From Emydura subglobosa (lineage: Eukaryota > Chordata > Testudines > Chelidae), in assembly GCA_007922225.1 (NCBI GenBank), contig ML679946.1, forward strand, positions 94,680,759 to 94,744,758: a stretch of DNA of 64,000 bases, written 5' to 3'. Position numbers and translations under genes: made by a program. The notes beneath the pieces are model-generated. The model made no database searches, had not been told where the DNA came from, and worked only from the letters and a program-made list of their open reading frames with translations. Of the stretch, positions 22,560 through 33,243 are shown piece after piece. Numbering within the stretch: the first letter of the stretch is position 1; each line of letters starts with the position of its first letter.

Positions 22560-24200
22560 TGCTAATGAAAAGAACCATTGATGAACAACAATTCCATCCA
22601 TTACACCAGTTATAGTACCATAAATGCAAAGATTACTGACCAAGCACTATCCCAGTCCTTATTACTAAAGCTGTGAACAGGGCACACTTCAAATATTCTA
22701 AAATGGAGGATTGAATAGGGGTATACAAAATGGTCTGGTAAAAATCTGCATTTTTGAGTAAAGAATGTATTTTTTGAGATCGCAAAATAGGGAATCTGTG
22801 AAGTCTGCCCAGGTAAAAGTCAAGGTCCCTTCTGACATCCAGCGATTGAAAACTGGATTCCTTTCTGGAGGCATGAGGTTTTGGGTAAAACAGGGGCAAG
22901 TAAATCTCCTGGATAACGAGATATTCCAAGAAGGCCTTGCAGAGGAAAAGATTGGAACATAGTATAATTTTGTATTTGTGTATGGTGGGTCAGCAACAGG
23001 TGCTCCCAGCTCGCCTATTCATTTTGCTGAAGTAATGTTGATGAAGAATGAAATTTTGAGGCAAAGGTGGAGGAGAGAGCAGTTAGCCATCAGTCCGAAG
23101 GAGAGGGGAAAGTCTCTGTGTATTAAGAAACAGATTGAGGTTCTGATGGAAGGGCAGGTTCTGAACAGTGAGAAATAAGCTGCATGGACCCAGGAGCAAT
23201 CTGGCTGCTGTAGGGTGAGCAAATAGTGGGAAGCCATGGATGGGTGAGTGGAAAGCTGTGATGATGGCTAATGTCTGATAGAGGTCATTGAGTGACCCTG
23301 TCTCTTTAACTCCAATAAGTAATCCATGATCTTGGAAAGCAAAATCTCTGTTGCTTGAGGAAGAAGCACCAGGATGTTTCCGCTTTGGGGGAGTATGTCT
23401 TGCGAGTATTGAGCTTTCTACTAGGTAGGAGTATTGACTGAACTCTAGCTAACAGGTTAGCTCCGTGCTTCAACCATGGAGGAGCCATGCTTTTAAGCTT
23501 GGGGAGCAGGGCTGGGATGAATGAAGATCCCCAAGGCCTGTGTTAAGAGATCCTTTATGATAGAATGTCTGAGGGGTGTTACCTCGGAAAGGTGGATAAG
23601 GTTTGAGTACCAGACCTGTCTTGGTCAACCTTGTGGTATGAGAATAGCTCAGGCTGTTCCTCGGCACAGCTGAGAAGGGTCTTCCGGTTTAGTAATAGAG
23701 GTGGGTAGGTATAAAGAAGGATATGGGGCCATGTATTATCAGGGTATCCGCCAGAGATTTATGGCCATAACTTTCCTTGGAGCAAAACAGGCAAAATGTT
23801 GTGGTGATCAGGATGGCGAAGAGGCCTTCTCCTGCTAGACCCCAGGTCAGGAAGATACTGCAAAAGACAGAGTCTTTGAGTTCTCATTCGTGATCTTGTC
23901 AGAAATCCGATCGGGAGTCTGAGAGTGTATTTTGGAGGCCTGGTAGGTAATCTGCTAATATTTCTATTCAGTGGTAGAAACACTAGTTTCACAGCCTCAG
24001 CAACTTTGCGCATAAGAATTGGGGTCTTGCTCCACCTTGGCTGTTGATATAATATATTACTGCTGTGTTGTCCAGCATTTTTCTAAGTGACGCCATGTGG
24101 CATTGCTCCCAGGAGGAGAAGGGATTGAATCTGTTGTCTTAGGTATTCCTTTTGAGAAGGGTCCTTGAAGAAGGAGGGAGGTAGGGATAGAATGGAAGTG
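22560..24200 (-). mobile_element. DIRS-type retrotransposon copy D (tyrosine recombinase part)
   Basis: Read on the minus strand from about 24013, it gives RNase H/linker debris. Then comes the recombinase N-terminal region (VQSILLPSRKLNTRKTYSPK at 23440-23380, the equivalent of the S-TR-TY-KW signature), SWITYWS and, after stops, INITSAK near 23020. PKPHASRKESSFQSLDVRRD (about 22885-22825) is the region carrying the conserved SLDVRRALAFYL-type block. Orientation is opposite to copies C and E. Stops and frameshifts are frequent. Confidence 0.65.
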
Positions 24201-24249
24201 GATGGAGCAATTAATTTTATTTGTCGTCTATTCCATTTACTTTACCCTT

Positions 24250-26260
24250 CTCCTACCTTATTTGGGATGGGGCTGTTCTGCTCATGGAGTTGAAGGGTAT
24301 ATTCTTTCCCCATCCTCTTCTTGAGTCTTTCATTTTGTCCGAGTGCAACCAGTTATGTCTAACACCCCAGGGTTTAAACCCTGTCAGTGCTGCCACACGT
24401 CTTTTCCATGCAGTGACGGATACTTGAGTTGCCTGGATTGTTTGGAGGATTCTCACAACCCCTCCAAATATAATGTCTGTCTGGGGTTCAAAGGAGTCCA
24501 CACAAAGAAAAAAGACAGGGAGGCTAAACTTAAGTTCCTATTAATGGAGTATGTGCTAGTCCCAGAGGGGTCTGCTTCCCAGCCCTGTACTTCAGCCTCA
24601 ACACTGTAGGCCATTTCAAGTCACCATTACTGCTTGGAGGATAAGACTTAAAAGAAGTAGTAAGAATCAGGAAAATAAAGAGGGGGTAGGTCACCTTGTC
24701 TGACCCACTCTCAGGAGACCTCACATTTTTCTAAGGGTACCGCAGAGGCTTTTATGGACAAGCTCTGTACTATCAACACCTACCATCAGTGGCACTGCCT
24801 AATACCTCATGACCCTGTAATACACGCAGGACTACCACCCATGTTATGGTACTGGTACCTTACCAGAGTTCTGAGGTCAGGAAAGACCCTGCAGTGGTCT
24901 TCATCTTACTGGTCAGCATTTCCACCTCCAGTACCAATACAAGCCTTCTCCAAAGGCTATCAGAGTCCTCAACATCCTTCCAAATTCCTTTCTTCAAAGG
25001 ATCTCAAAGGATCTTCAAAGGAGAAAGATTGCCCTGCCTACTAATGAGGTCTTGCTAACTCCTGCATCTCCTTGCTTTCTCCTGCAGTTGTGGCCACCTG
25101 TCAGTGGGCAAATCAGGAAGGAAGGAAAGCAATGGAACACTTCTCTCACCCCAGCCCCAATTCCCTAGTAGAAGATGCGGTCAATTAAATGAATCGTCAA
25201 GTTCACTCTAGACCTTCTCCATCAGACAAGAGTCCAAGTGGCTGGACTTACTGGGCAGGCAGCGTTACTCAGCAGTTTTTCAGTTTCATATTGCCAATTA
25301 CCAAGTCTCCATGTCAAAGTACTATTTTACAACATAATCAAAATTTACAACACACTGAGCACCTGCCACAAAACCACAAAGATCAATTTCAGTCCACTAT
25401 TGCCAAGGGTGAGTTAGTTGCAGAAGTGTCCTTGCAAGTTGCTCTAGATGCTACCAACAGAGCCTCCAACTTCATGGCACGGTGGTGGTCATGAGCGAAA
25501 CATCCTGGTTCCAATCCTTAGGTCTTCCAAGAGAGGTACAAAACACTGTGGAGGCCATTTAAAGGCCTTAAGCTCTTTAGTGAGCACCCAGACTCCTCTC
25601 ATCACACACTGATGCGGGCATACAGATTTCAGGGCAAAGTTGCAGTTCCTGGGGATTTATGTGCCTGCAATGAAATGTGCCTGCCTACTTTAGGAGATCC
25701 CAAATTACTTAGCTCCAGACCATTCCAGTATCATCAGCAAACTTTCTTTAAACCTCAGGAGACCCTCTGAAAGAGTCAAACTGCAGAGAGAGGGACCTTC
25801 CACTGCTACTTCTACTCAATCTGCCCATCCTTCTAAGATGCCGTTTTGACACCTTGGTTGAAGGCATCGACCAACCTGTTCCACTGGATCCTCTGTTGTG
25901 CAACTGAGAACCCCCTTTGGAAACTGCCTGTCTTACTACTTGCTTGCCTGGGAATATTTTACTTCAGACAAGTGGATAGTGGAGGTTAAAGTGGATTAAT
26001 TAATGAAGAAAGAGTTAAGGAAAAAAGATGTTCACAGGGAAATGGTGGGAAGCTGATTACATTGGATACAAGAACGTTCTGTCCGTTGCCACAGGCAGTT
26101 AAGAAATCGAGCAACAACAAATGTTTGCTTGCTTAAATGTCCTCGTTCAAAGCACAAGATACTACTTTGTTCAGGTATAGGCCTGTAGTTACTGAGAGTG
26201 CATGGGCATGTGCACATCCTATGGTGGAGCACCCACAGGATCATATACTCAAACTATGAA
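24250..26260 (+). mobile_element. DIRS-type retrotransposon copy E (gag part)
   Basis: The gag zinc-finger-like N-terminus is well preserved at 24343-24609: FKPCQCCHTSFPCSDGYLSC, then CLEDSHNPSKYNVCLGFK. Degraded central gag follows, then FSHPSPNSLVEDAVN-like residues near 25145-25185 and KGELVAEVSLQVALDATNRA (25408-25467). The segment ends near 26150-26260 with gcatgtgcacatcctatggtggagcaccc, which resembles the terminal repeat of copy A. No RT is seen. Confidence 0.7.
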
Positions 26261-26269
26261 TTTTCAAAA

Positions 26270-26540
26270 TGTTGGCCTTTATGCCTCAGCTTCCTCAACT
26301 ACAAGATTGAAATAATACTACTTTATCTTGCAGGGATGTTGATTCCATGAGACCTGTGAATGCTCAGCACCTCTGATAATAAGGCTACTTATTTAGGTTC
26401 CTAAATAGAAACTAAGGTGACCAACATTAGGCACCCAAAAGTCAACATTTTGGCCAGAGGTTTTGGTAAATAGAACATAGGTCTCCTGACTTCCAGTCCT
26501 TTTCCATACTTACAAGACCATCATTTAAGAGCTAATATGA
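26270..26540. repeat. MIR-like SINE remnants
   Basis: cctcagcttcctcaactacaagattgaaataat...cttgcagggatgttg resembles the centre of a MIR-type SINE. gaacataggtctcctgacttccagtcc at 26473-26500 resembles the reverse-oriented head of another. Both are decayed. Confidence 0.45.
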
Positions 26541-26714
26541 TAATCTTTTGACATACAGCAATGAAAATGGGACCACAAAAATAGTCTCATCATTACAAAC
26601 AGGACTCAGATTAAAATAACTGAAAACAACCAATTGCTAGGATACAATCCATAATATTTCAAGAATCGGTATAAAAACACTGGGGAAAATTGACATCTTT
26701 TGGTTTTATTACAG

Positions 26715-26793
26715 ACATTTAGACCATCACAGACTCTGGGACCCCAATGAATTTGCTGTCTCCTGCTTCAAAATCATCATGTATTCTATACAG
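26715..26793 (+). CDS. EFR3A: EFR3A exon (HLDHHRLWDPNEF)
   Basis: The 79-nt exon lies between ttattacag and GTAGGT. Its first base completes the Ala codon begun at 10136-10137, and it ends on a complete CAG (Gln). It encodes HLDHHRLWDPNEFAVSCFKI then IMYSIQ, a helical-repeat segment conserved in all EFR3 proteins. The preceding intron is 16.6 kb and full of mobile elements, while the next is only 660 bp. Confidence 0.95.
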
Positions 26794-27453
26794 GTAGGTT
26801 TGATCTAGTCCAGTGGTTAGACCTATGTGTACCATAAGAACAAAGCTGACTGCATGGATTATATGTTCTCTTACACATAATGGTAGATCTCTGGTGGTGG
26901 TAGATGAAGGCAAAGAATCTACAATGTCCCTGCCATTTATAGGAAAACATGTTCTCATCCTCAAGTAGTTGTCAAGCAGTTTAATCCTGTAACTGTGACC
27001 AAGAATCATAATTGTTGAGTATCTAATCCTATATGTACTCACATTTTTACATGAGGGGAAAGAGGAAGAATAAAACTGACTTTCAAGTCATAACAAGCAT
27101 ACTCATTCAGAAGGCAAAGAATTGTCACCTTATTAATTCAAACTATTGATATAAATGACACAACTAATATTTGCCATTCTATGACTGTACCACTTAAATG
27201 AGACCGTCCTCATTTTGAGAAATTTGAAAGATGGGGGGTACTAATGGAATTTGGTCCTTCCTGGCTTTCTTTATCCACCATTAGTCCAGCTCTTTATTGA
27301 TTGGAATTTAGAAATGTATAATTCTGCCCAAAAACAGTGCTAAGGAGAGGAACACCACTCAAGAGTATCAGGCTAAGTTCAGACTTCATGGTTTTGTGTG
27401 GTACTTTCTTTTCTAGTTAAAGATAATAACAAACCATTTTTTTTCTTTGACAG
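26794..27453. other. EFR3A intron (660 bp), nothing recognised
   Basis: AT-rich intron between two exons, ending in a clear polypyrimidine tract (27435-27450). Confidence 0.6.
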
Positions 27454-27589
27454 GCACAATACTCCCATCATGTAATACAGGAGACCCTGGGACACCTTGA
27501 TGCTCGCAAAAGGGATTCACCACGAGTCCGAGCAGGCATTATTCAGGTTCTTTTGGAAGCAGTTGCGATTGCTGCGAAAGGATCCATAG
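27454..27589 (+). CDS. EFR3A: EFR3A exon (AQYSHHVIQETLGHLDARK)
   Basis: The 136-nt exon lies between tttgacag and GTGAGT. It starts on a codon boundary and ends after the first G of a Gly codon. It encodes AQYSHHVIQETLGHLDARKR, then DSPRVRAGIIQVLLEAVAIA, then AKGSI. The arrangement is two helices joined by a short basic loop (ARKRDSPRVR), typical of the ARM/HEAT-like repeats of EFR3. Confidence 0.95.
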
Positions 27590-27832
27590 GTGAGTCATGG
27601 TAAATAGTTAATTGGCTGATACCATTCATTTCAGTGAGTTTAAGGTTTTATTCATTCTTAAACTGTTGGTTTTTTTTATCCATTGTAGCTTTTCTTTCAA
27701 ATCCAAAATTAAATCACATTTTTCAGTATAATATACAGTTTCTCTTAAAAAGAGATGGTTGAAGGATTTATCTAGTTTTGTTAGGCATTTTTCATTGAAA
27801 AACTACAGCCATTATTATCTGTTGCTTTACAG

Positions 27833-27997
27833 GCCCAACGGTCTTGGAAGTGTTTAACACTCTACTGAAGCACTTGCGTCTAAGTGTTGATTTTGAATTA
27901 GGTGAGAGGCGTAATTCAACTGGCAGTGCCAGTTTCAGCACAAACTCCAAAGAGAGCGATGAGCGGATTGTCCAGAATGCCATTATTCAAACAATTG
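27833..27997 (+). CDS. EFR3A: EFR3A exon with divergent Ser/Thr-rich loop
   Basis: The 165-nt exon starts at 27833 after tttacag and is followed by GTGAGT. It begins with two bases completing the Gly codon and ends with the first base of the next. Conserved helix PTVLEVFNTLLKHLRLSV is followed by a loop containing ELGERRNSTGSASFSTNSKE, then the conserved ERIVQNAIIQTI. The loop differs strongly from the mammalian EFR3A loop as I remember it, while both flanks are near identical. This is a real variable surface loop, not a misplaced splice site, because the frame holds through it. Confidence 0.94.
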
Positions 27998-29388
27998 GTG
28001 AGTGAAGTTTTTTTTTTTTTCTATTGAACATGGACTCACTTCAAAAAGTTAACTTGAACTGACGTGTATGAAGTCTAAACACGTGTATGAAGTCTACTCC
28101 TTTAAGTGAAGGTCTTGTCTTTCTCCTCTTCTCTATTTTCCTTCATTCCCACCAATATGAGAGTCTGACTGCACCAGCTTTTAGAACATGGTCTGGGCTT
28201 GTGGGATTGAGGACCTGTCTTTTTACTTGTCAACTGGGTCAATATGATCTCAATTGCTGAATCACCACACAAAAAAAAAAATGGAATGCTGTCACTTCTG
28301 CAGAGTCACATAGCTGATTAATATTGCACGTTGAAAAAAATACTAATAAAAATCTGAGTTTATGCCTCTTACCTAAAACATGATATCCCTTGAAATATAA
28401 AGCTGCTATCTTAAGTTTCCGTGTTTTTAATGTATGCTGTGTATGATACCTATATGATATAAAACCACATGGGCATCATAATATACAGTAGTGAGAGGTA
28501 TTTTAATTGTTACTGCTTGAAAACTTGAGCAAAAATCAAACATAACAGCAACAATGACACCTACTGGCTGCTTGTATTTCTAGGGTTACTGCAGTGTTTC
28601 CAAAAGACACAAAATCCTATTTTAGGATTCACTTCTGTAAATAATTTAATTAACATAACCTCTCTTTTCAGACATTCCTGTTATTTTAGTGCTATTTGTG
28701 TTGCTATACATTTAATGAAAATTATTACTTTAAATTTCCCCCAATTATTTAGGTCTGTTTCCCTCACGTTTTTTGTTCAGCAAATTTCAAAAATTCATCT
28801 CTTAAATTTCTCTATATAAATAACCCTTACAATTGCAGTAACTATTTCTCAACTTCATTGTAAGACTCAATTTTTTAAAGAAAACTTGGACATGGTTTTA
28901 GAAATTTTGCTAGCTCAAAAATTCAGATTGAACATTACTGTATGGTAGTTTGTAGGTGAAGAAAGAGCATAGTCATACTGTTTTTGTAAAGGTTCTTCTT
29001 TAAGCACCCTATTCATGTTTAATAATAGCATAAGTGAGTGCAAAGGTAAAGAATTAAAGTTTGTTCTAGCTAGGAAAATGTCCAGCTCCTGAATACTTTA
29101 ACTTGCAATTAATGTCAAATGCCCTGGTTTAAATAGTATAATTACTCAGGAAAGATGAGAATAGAAAGTGTGTGTGTTGAGGGGAAGAGGGAGAATGAGG
29201 CAGTCATGACAAGATGGTGTATATTAATGAGCAGCACTCCACAGATGATGACTCAGCTATCTATCACAACCATAATACAAAATAGAAAATTTCAAAAGGT
29301 ACATGAGACCCAGATGGAATAGATATTTTATTCCTTAAAGTATTAAAGAGTAGCCTGAAACGTTCTCTTTCTCTCCATTTATATTTAG
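27998..29388. other. EFR3A intron, nothing recognised
   Basis: This is 1.4 kb of AT-rich sequence. I see no repeat that I can name. The imperfect direct duplication acgtgtatgaagtcta (at about 28060 and 28080) is a 20-bp tandem repeat. Confidence 0.5.
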
Positions 29389-29503
29389 GGTTTTTTGGAG
29401 GCAATCTTCCAGATTACCAGCGTTCAGAGATCATGATGTTCGTTATGGGGAAAGTACCTGTTTTCGGGACCACTTCACATTCGCTGGAGACTAGCCACCT
29501 TGG
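29389..29503 (+). CDS. EFR3A: EFR3A exon (FFGGNLPDYQRSEIMMF)
   Basis: The 115-nt exon has acceptor atatttag and donor GTTTGT. It enters with two bases and leaves with two bases. It encodes FFGGNLPDYQRSEIMMFVMG, then KVPVFGTTSHSLETSHL. NLPDYQRSEIMMF and KVPVFGT are highly conserved EFR3A motifs. The donor deviates from consensus at positions +3 and +4 but is the only GT that preserves the frame into the next exon. Confidence 0.93.
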
Positions 29504-30406
29504 GTTTGTACTTTGTTGCTTTTTTTGTTTGTTTGTTTGTTTTGAGCTACTGAATATGAACTCTTCTCTGTTCTGAAGCCCTGCTAAGGTAGAACTTTTA
29601 AAAAATGGAATTTAAAATAACTCTCAGTACCAGGTTTCTATTAAACGTGATAAACAAGCCACACACAGTGAGAGCCGTATGAACCCAGTGTCCAAAATGC
29701 CACTTTAATACAGTTGATAGGAAAGCCCTATGTATCTTGCACTACAAAATTTCTGCTCTTCAAACTTGTACAGATTCTAAAAATCAGTGCACTTAATGCT
29801 CCATTAATTCCATATATTTTTATGAAGTATGCTTTCTTAGTCATGGAGTTGTCTTCAGACTACAAATTTTTAGATAGCCGAATAATTCAGAAAGTTCTCT
29901 GCTTCAATCTATACTAATTGACTTTAAGATTGAGCAGGAGTCATGCTGGGGAAATTATATGGAACTTGTTTCATTTCAGATGGCTTCTTTTTCATTTTAA
30001 AAATGGGTGTTTAACTTGGACACTTAAGAGATGCTAAACACGCACAATTCCATTAGAATTCATTGGAAGCTACCACTGCTCAGCACTTCTGACAATAAGA
30101 CCCCTCTATTTACAGCATTTTCCTGTGTTACTTTGTATGTTCTTTGTGCCTAATTCCTTACTCAGTTGTCTGCCTTTCTGTAACTATCCCTTTGAAACAG
30201 ATTTTTAATAATTTATTTGTACCTCATTTGTAGGTGTTCACATTTTTTGTTAGACTTTTATACCTTGCTCTCCTAGCTTTATTTTCTCTTGGTACACAAG
30301 AAATTATTAAAAACAGTATTTGCAGTTGAATAATATTTTGAAGTTAGCTTGAATCAGTTTCTCTGGCTAATTTTTGAGTATCCTCCACTTCCCCCTCCAA
30401 TTCTAG
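29504..30406. other. EFR3A intron with short (GTTT)n run
   Basis: A GTTT repeat of about 25 bp stands at 29518-29543, just past the donor. The remainder is anonymous; 30055-30115 resembles the dispersed phrase with gctcagcacttctgacaataag also seen near 26365. Confidence 0.45.
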
Positions 30407-30458
30407 GGATTTGGGAACCAGGCGGATTCAGATCATGTTGCTGAGGTCTTTGCTTATG
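30407..30458 (+). CDS. EFR3A: EFR3A short exon (DLGTRRIQIMLLRSLLM)
   Basis: The 52-nt exon lies between ccaattctag and GTAAGC. Its first base completes a Gly codon, and 17 codons follow: DLGTRRIQIMLLRSLLM. It ends on a codon boundary. The match to the EFR3A motif is exact. It is short, so gene predictors may miss it, but both flanking exons require it. Confidence 0.95.
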
Positions 30459-30606
30459 GTAAGCCTTCTTTTTTAAATATATTTTCTAAAATATACTGTA
30501 GATAATTTACTCTGTAAATCCACAGAATTGATTCTAGTGAAATTTTGAAATGCAGTGTACATGTTCACACTACCCAGATCTGTAGATATATAGGGTAAAA
30601 TCACAG

Positions 30607-30840
30607 ATGCTCAAGAATAGGTACATTACAAATAGCTCAGGAGATAATCCTTCATTCTCCCAGAGCAATTTAAAGGATGTCAGTCATAATAGGGACTCTA
30701 GGCCCAAAGAATGTAAGAGAGTTGAAGTGTCTAGTTCTGCCAGCAGTGCTAGCAATCTCAAAATGCAATCTTCCCCTTCCTCCCCCCACTCCACCACTAG
30801 GAGAGCTGTAATTGGTAAACCACTTTTGGTACCCTTTTAA
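30607..30840 (+). other. Ser-rich 77-codon open frame of unknown origin
   Basis: The frame opens with ATG and reads through a strikingly biased composition (SSSASSASNLKMQSSPSSPH) to a TAA. It is not an EFR3A exon because no fitting splice signals join it, and I do not recognise the product. It may be a fragment of a processed retrocopy or an unclassified transposon ORF. Serine-rich composition in otherwise AT-rich intron DNA makes it stand out. I would not call it a gene. Confidence 0.2.
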
Positions 30841-31590
30841 AGATGTAGCAGTGGGCGCTTATTAAGCTCCCAATGGCTCAGGAGGCATTATGTCTTAAAA
30901 TGACATAGCACTTCAGGCACCATCACTCAGGTAGTGCCTAGCCTCCCAAGCCTTCCTCATCTTCTTAAAGGCATAATTACAAATATTGATTTTTCACAAA
31001 TATAATGTTTTTAAACAGTCAAGTTTCTTCAGCCATTCAAATTACACTTAAATATGAAATTTGCCAAATGCCCCAGGGTTCTAGGAAACATCTTATGAGT
31101 TTCAGTTGGTTTTAGTAACTCATCATTGGTAGAAGGGGTAAAATGTTTGCTTAGTTTACGATTTTGATAATTCTTATATAATAGGTATGCATACACTGAA
31201 AGGCCTTCATATATGTAATCCAAGAAAAATGTACATTTAATTTTGTCATTTTATATTCTCTGCATAGCCTATGGAATTTTTTTAATTGAACAAATCAGAA
31301 AAGAGATTCAGTTTAAATTTAAATCAAAATTGGTCATTGGGATTGAATCAAGTGAGCAAACACATGTTCTTAATATGTCTCAAACCTCTCACATAAAGCG
31401 GTTATAAAGCACATTTCTATTCCAATTATTATATTGGAACTTTGATTTTATGATTTTTATAACAAACTCCACCTCTGCGCTGAGTCACATGGGCAAGAAA
31501 CTACCCACATGCACCTGTTCTGAGAATAATTAGGACACCAGTCTCCAGGGCTGTCAAACTATTGCAATGAAACTTAGCAAATCTTAATTT
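30841..31590. other. EFR3A intron, nothing recognised
   Basis: AT-rich and anonymous. Confidence 0.4.
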
Positions 31591-31599
31591 TTAAAAAGG

Positions 31600-32620
31600 G
31601 ATGTGCAGTGAAGGTGTTTTTGTTTGGTTGCTTTTTTTTGTTTTGGTTTGTTTTGAAGTTGACAGTAAATGTAGGTTTCAGAGGAAAGACACCCACAAGC
31701 TCCAACCTGGCTCCTGCCAGCGACAGAGTGGTGAAGTGCATTCCCTGGGGTTGGGGAGCAGTGTGCTCTCGCACCGCCTGGGGATGCCTTATCCCTGTCC
31801 TGCTGCATCCCGAGAGGCAGGGAAAAGGGATTTCTGAGAGCCTGTGAGGAAGTTTTGGGACTGGCTCCCACTCACGGCCCTCACACTGCATGCTGCTCGA
31901 GCACCTCTGCACACACAGTCCCCAGGAGGGCCAGAGAATGAAGTGGGGACCAAGCTGCTGCCCTGCAGGGAGGAGGAGCAGCCAAGGCGTTGGATCATCT
32001 CTCCCAGCCCTGCTGAGTCAGGAGTTCTGCAACTCCCCTGCCCTGTAGGGCAGCCACTTGGTCCCTGCTCTGCTTTCTGCTTGCTCCTGGGTACCCCTGC
32101 CTTCTGTGGGGTTATGTGCAGCAGTGCCAAGGCAGCATACACCAAAATATGGCTATGCTCTTGTGACCAGGAAGCATTTCTCTTTGCAAAAAGCTTCTTC
32201 TGATTGGTCTCCACTGAAAACCCTGCAGGCTCTCTGATAGTGTGCTTGCAGACCAGTGCTTCGCAGACAGAGTGTTAACCCTGATCTGAGCTGCTGCCTT
32301 TGCAGATGGAGATGTCTTCTTTTTTTAATAGTCTATAGACTGCCCCACAGATTGTCAGCATAAAGAGGACTAAAAAAGTTGCCCCAAGGAACTCTGGGCT
32401 ACACCTGGAGGACTTCTAGGACCCAGGTCAAGCTGGGGCTGCATGCACACAGGAAAGCAATAGGGCTTGGATCCTAGCTCCCTGCTTAACACAGGCTTGG
32501 ACCCTCCAGACCAGCAGGGTCCTGGGACCCAAGGTTTGAGCCCTAGGTTAACACAATTGGTGTATGGACACAAGGAGTGTTAGGCTAGTGCCTGGGCTTA
32601 CATTGCTGTGTAGACTCCTA
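31600..32620. repeat. GC-rich intronic block, probably old repeats including a MITE
   Basis: 31680-32560 is clearly richer in GC than the flanks and carries overlapping open frames on both strands (up to 141 codons on minus). None shows a recognisable domain. 32380-32615 ends in ttgctgtgtagactcc and holds ggacccaggtcaagctgggg / ccagcagggtcctgggaccc inverted motifs, resembling turtle-type short foldback DNA elements. Open frames here are explained by composition. Confidence 0.35.
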
Positions 32621-32867
32621 GATACAGTGGCTAAATTTTCAGAAGTGCTTTGCATGCCGTACCAATGGCTGTTGCTTGCTGCTGAGCACTCTTGAAAAAT
32701 TGGTCACTTGTCTAGGTGCCTAATTAGGAAGTTCTGGGCTCTGGACTCTTCTGAAAGTACTACATAAATGTCAAGTAGTAAATTTACCTATGGTCATATG
32801 GCATTCAGAACCTTTATTATGCTTGGATTATTTTATGCTCTTTATGTGAAAAGTAACATGGCAGGCA

Positions 32868-33243
32868 GTGTTCTTGTAGCCATGTTGATCCTAGGATATT
32901 AGAGACGAGGCGGTGAGGTAATATGTTTTATTGGATCAGTTTCTGTTTGTGAGAGACACAAGCTTTCGAGCTTACACAGAGCTCTTCCAGTCTGGGAAAC
33001 GTACTCAGAGCGTCCCATGTATTCCAAGGGACCATTATAGGTGAAGAGGCCCATTAACAGCCCTCCAGTCATAGGGGAGAAGGAAGGAAAAAAAGAAAAG
33101 GCAGCTTGGGTTAGGACAGAGGGGGGGTTGTTAGTGCTGTAGTAGGTTGCTGTAATAAGCCATAAATCCAGTGTATCTACTCGAAACACATAAAAGATAT
33201 AGATATAAAAGATGTTACCTCACCCACCTTGTGTCTCAAGTAA
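32868..33243 (-). mobile_element. Penelope-like element of a second lineage, 3' tail with inverted end
   Basis: The minus strand carries agctctgtgtaagctcgaaagcttgtg, ccaataaaacatattacctc and ctcgtctctaatatcctagg, a characteristic PLE tail with a hammerhead-like core. At 33208-33243 the stretch gatgttacctcacccaccttgtgtctc repeats the tail in the opposite orientation, so the fragment is bounded by inverted copies. No protein-coding segment remains. Confidence 0.65.

Noticed and set aside
31574..32214. Overlapping open frames of 112-141 codons on both strands
   Set aside because: No recognisable domain and both strands are open at once in a GC-rich block, as expected from composition.
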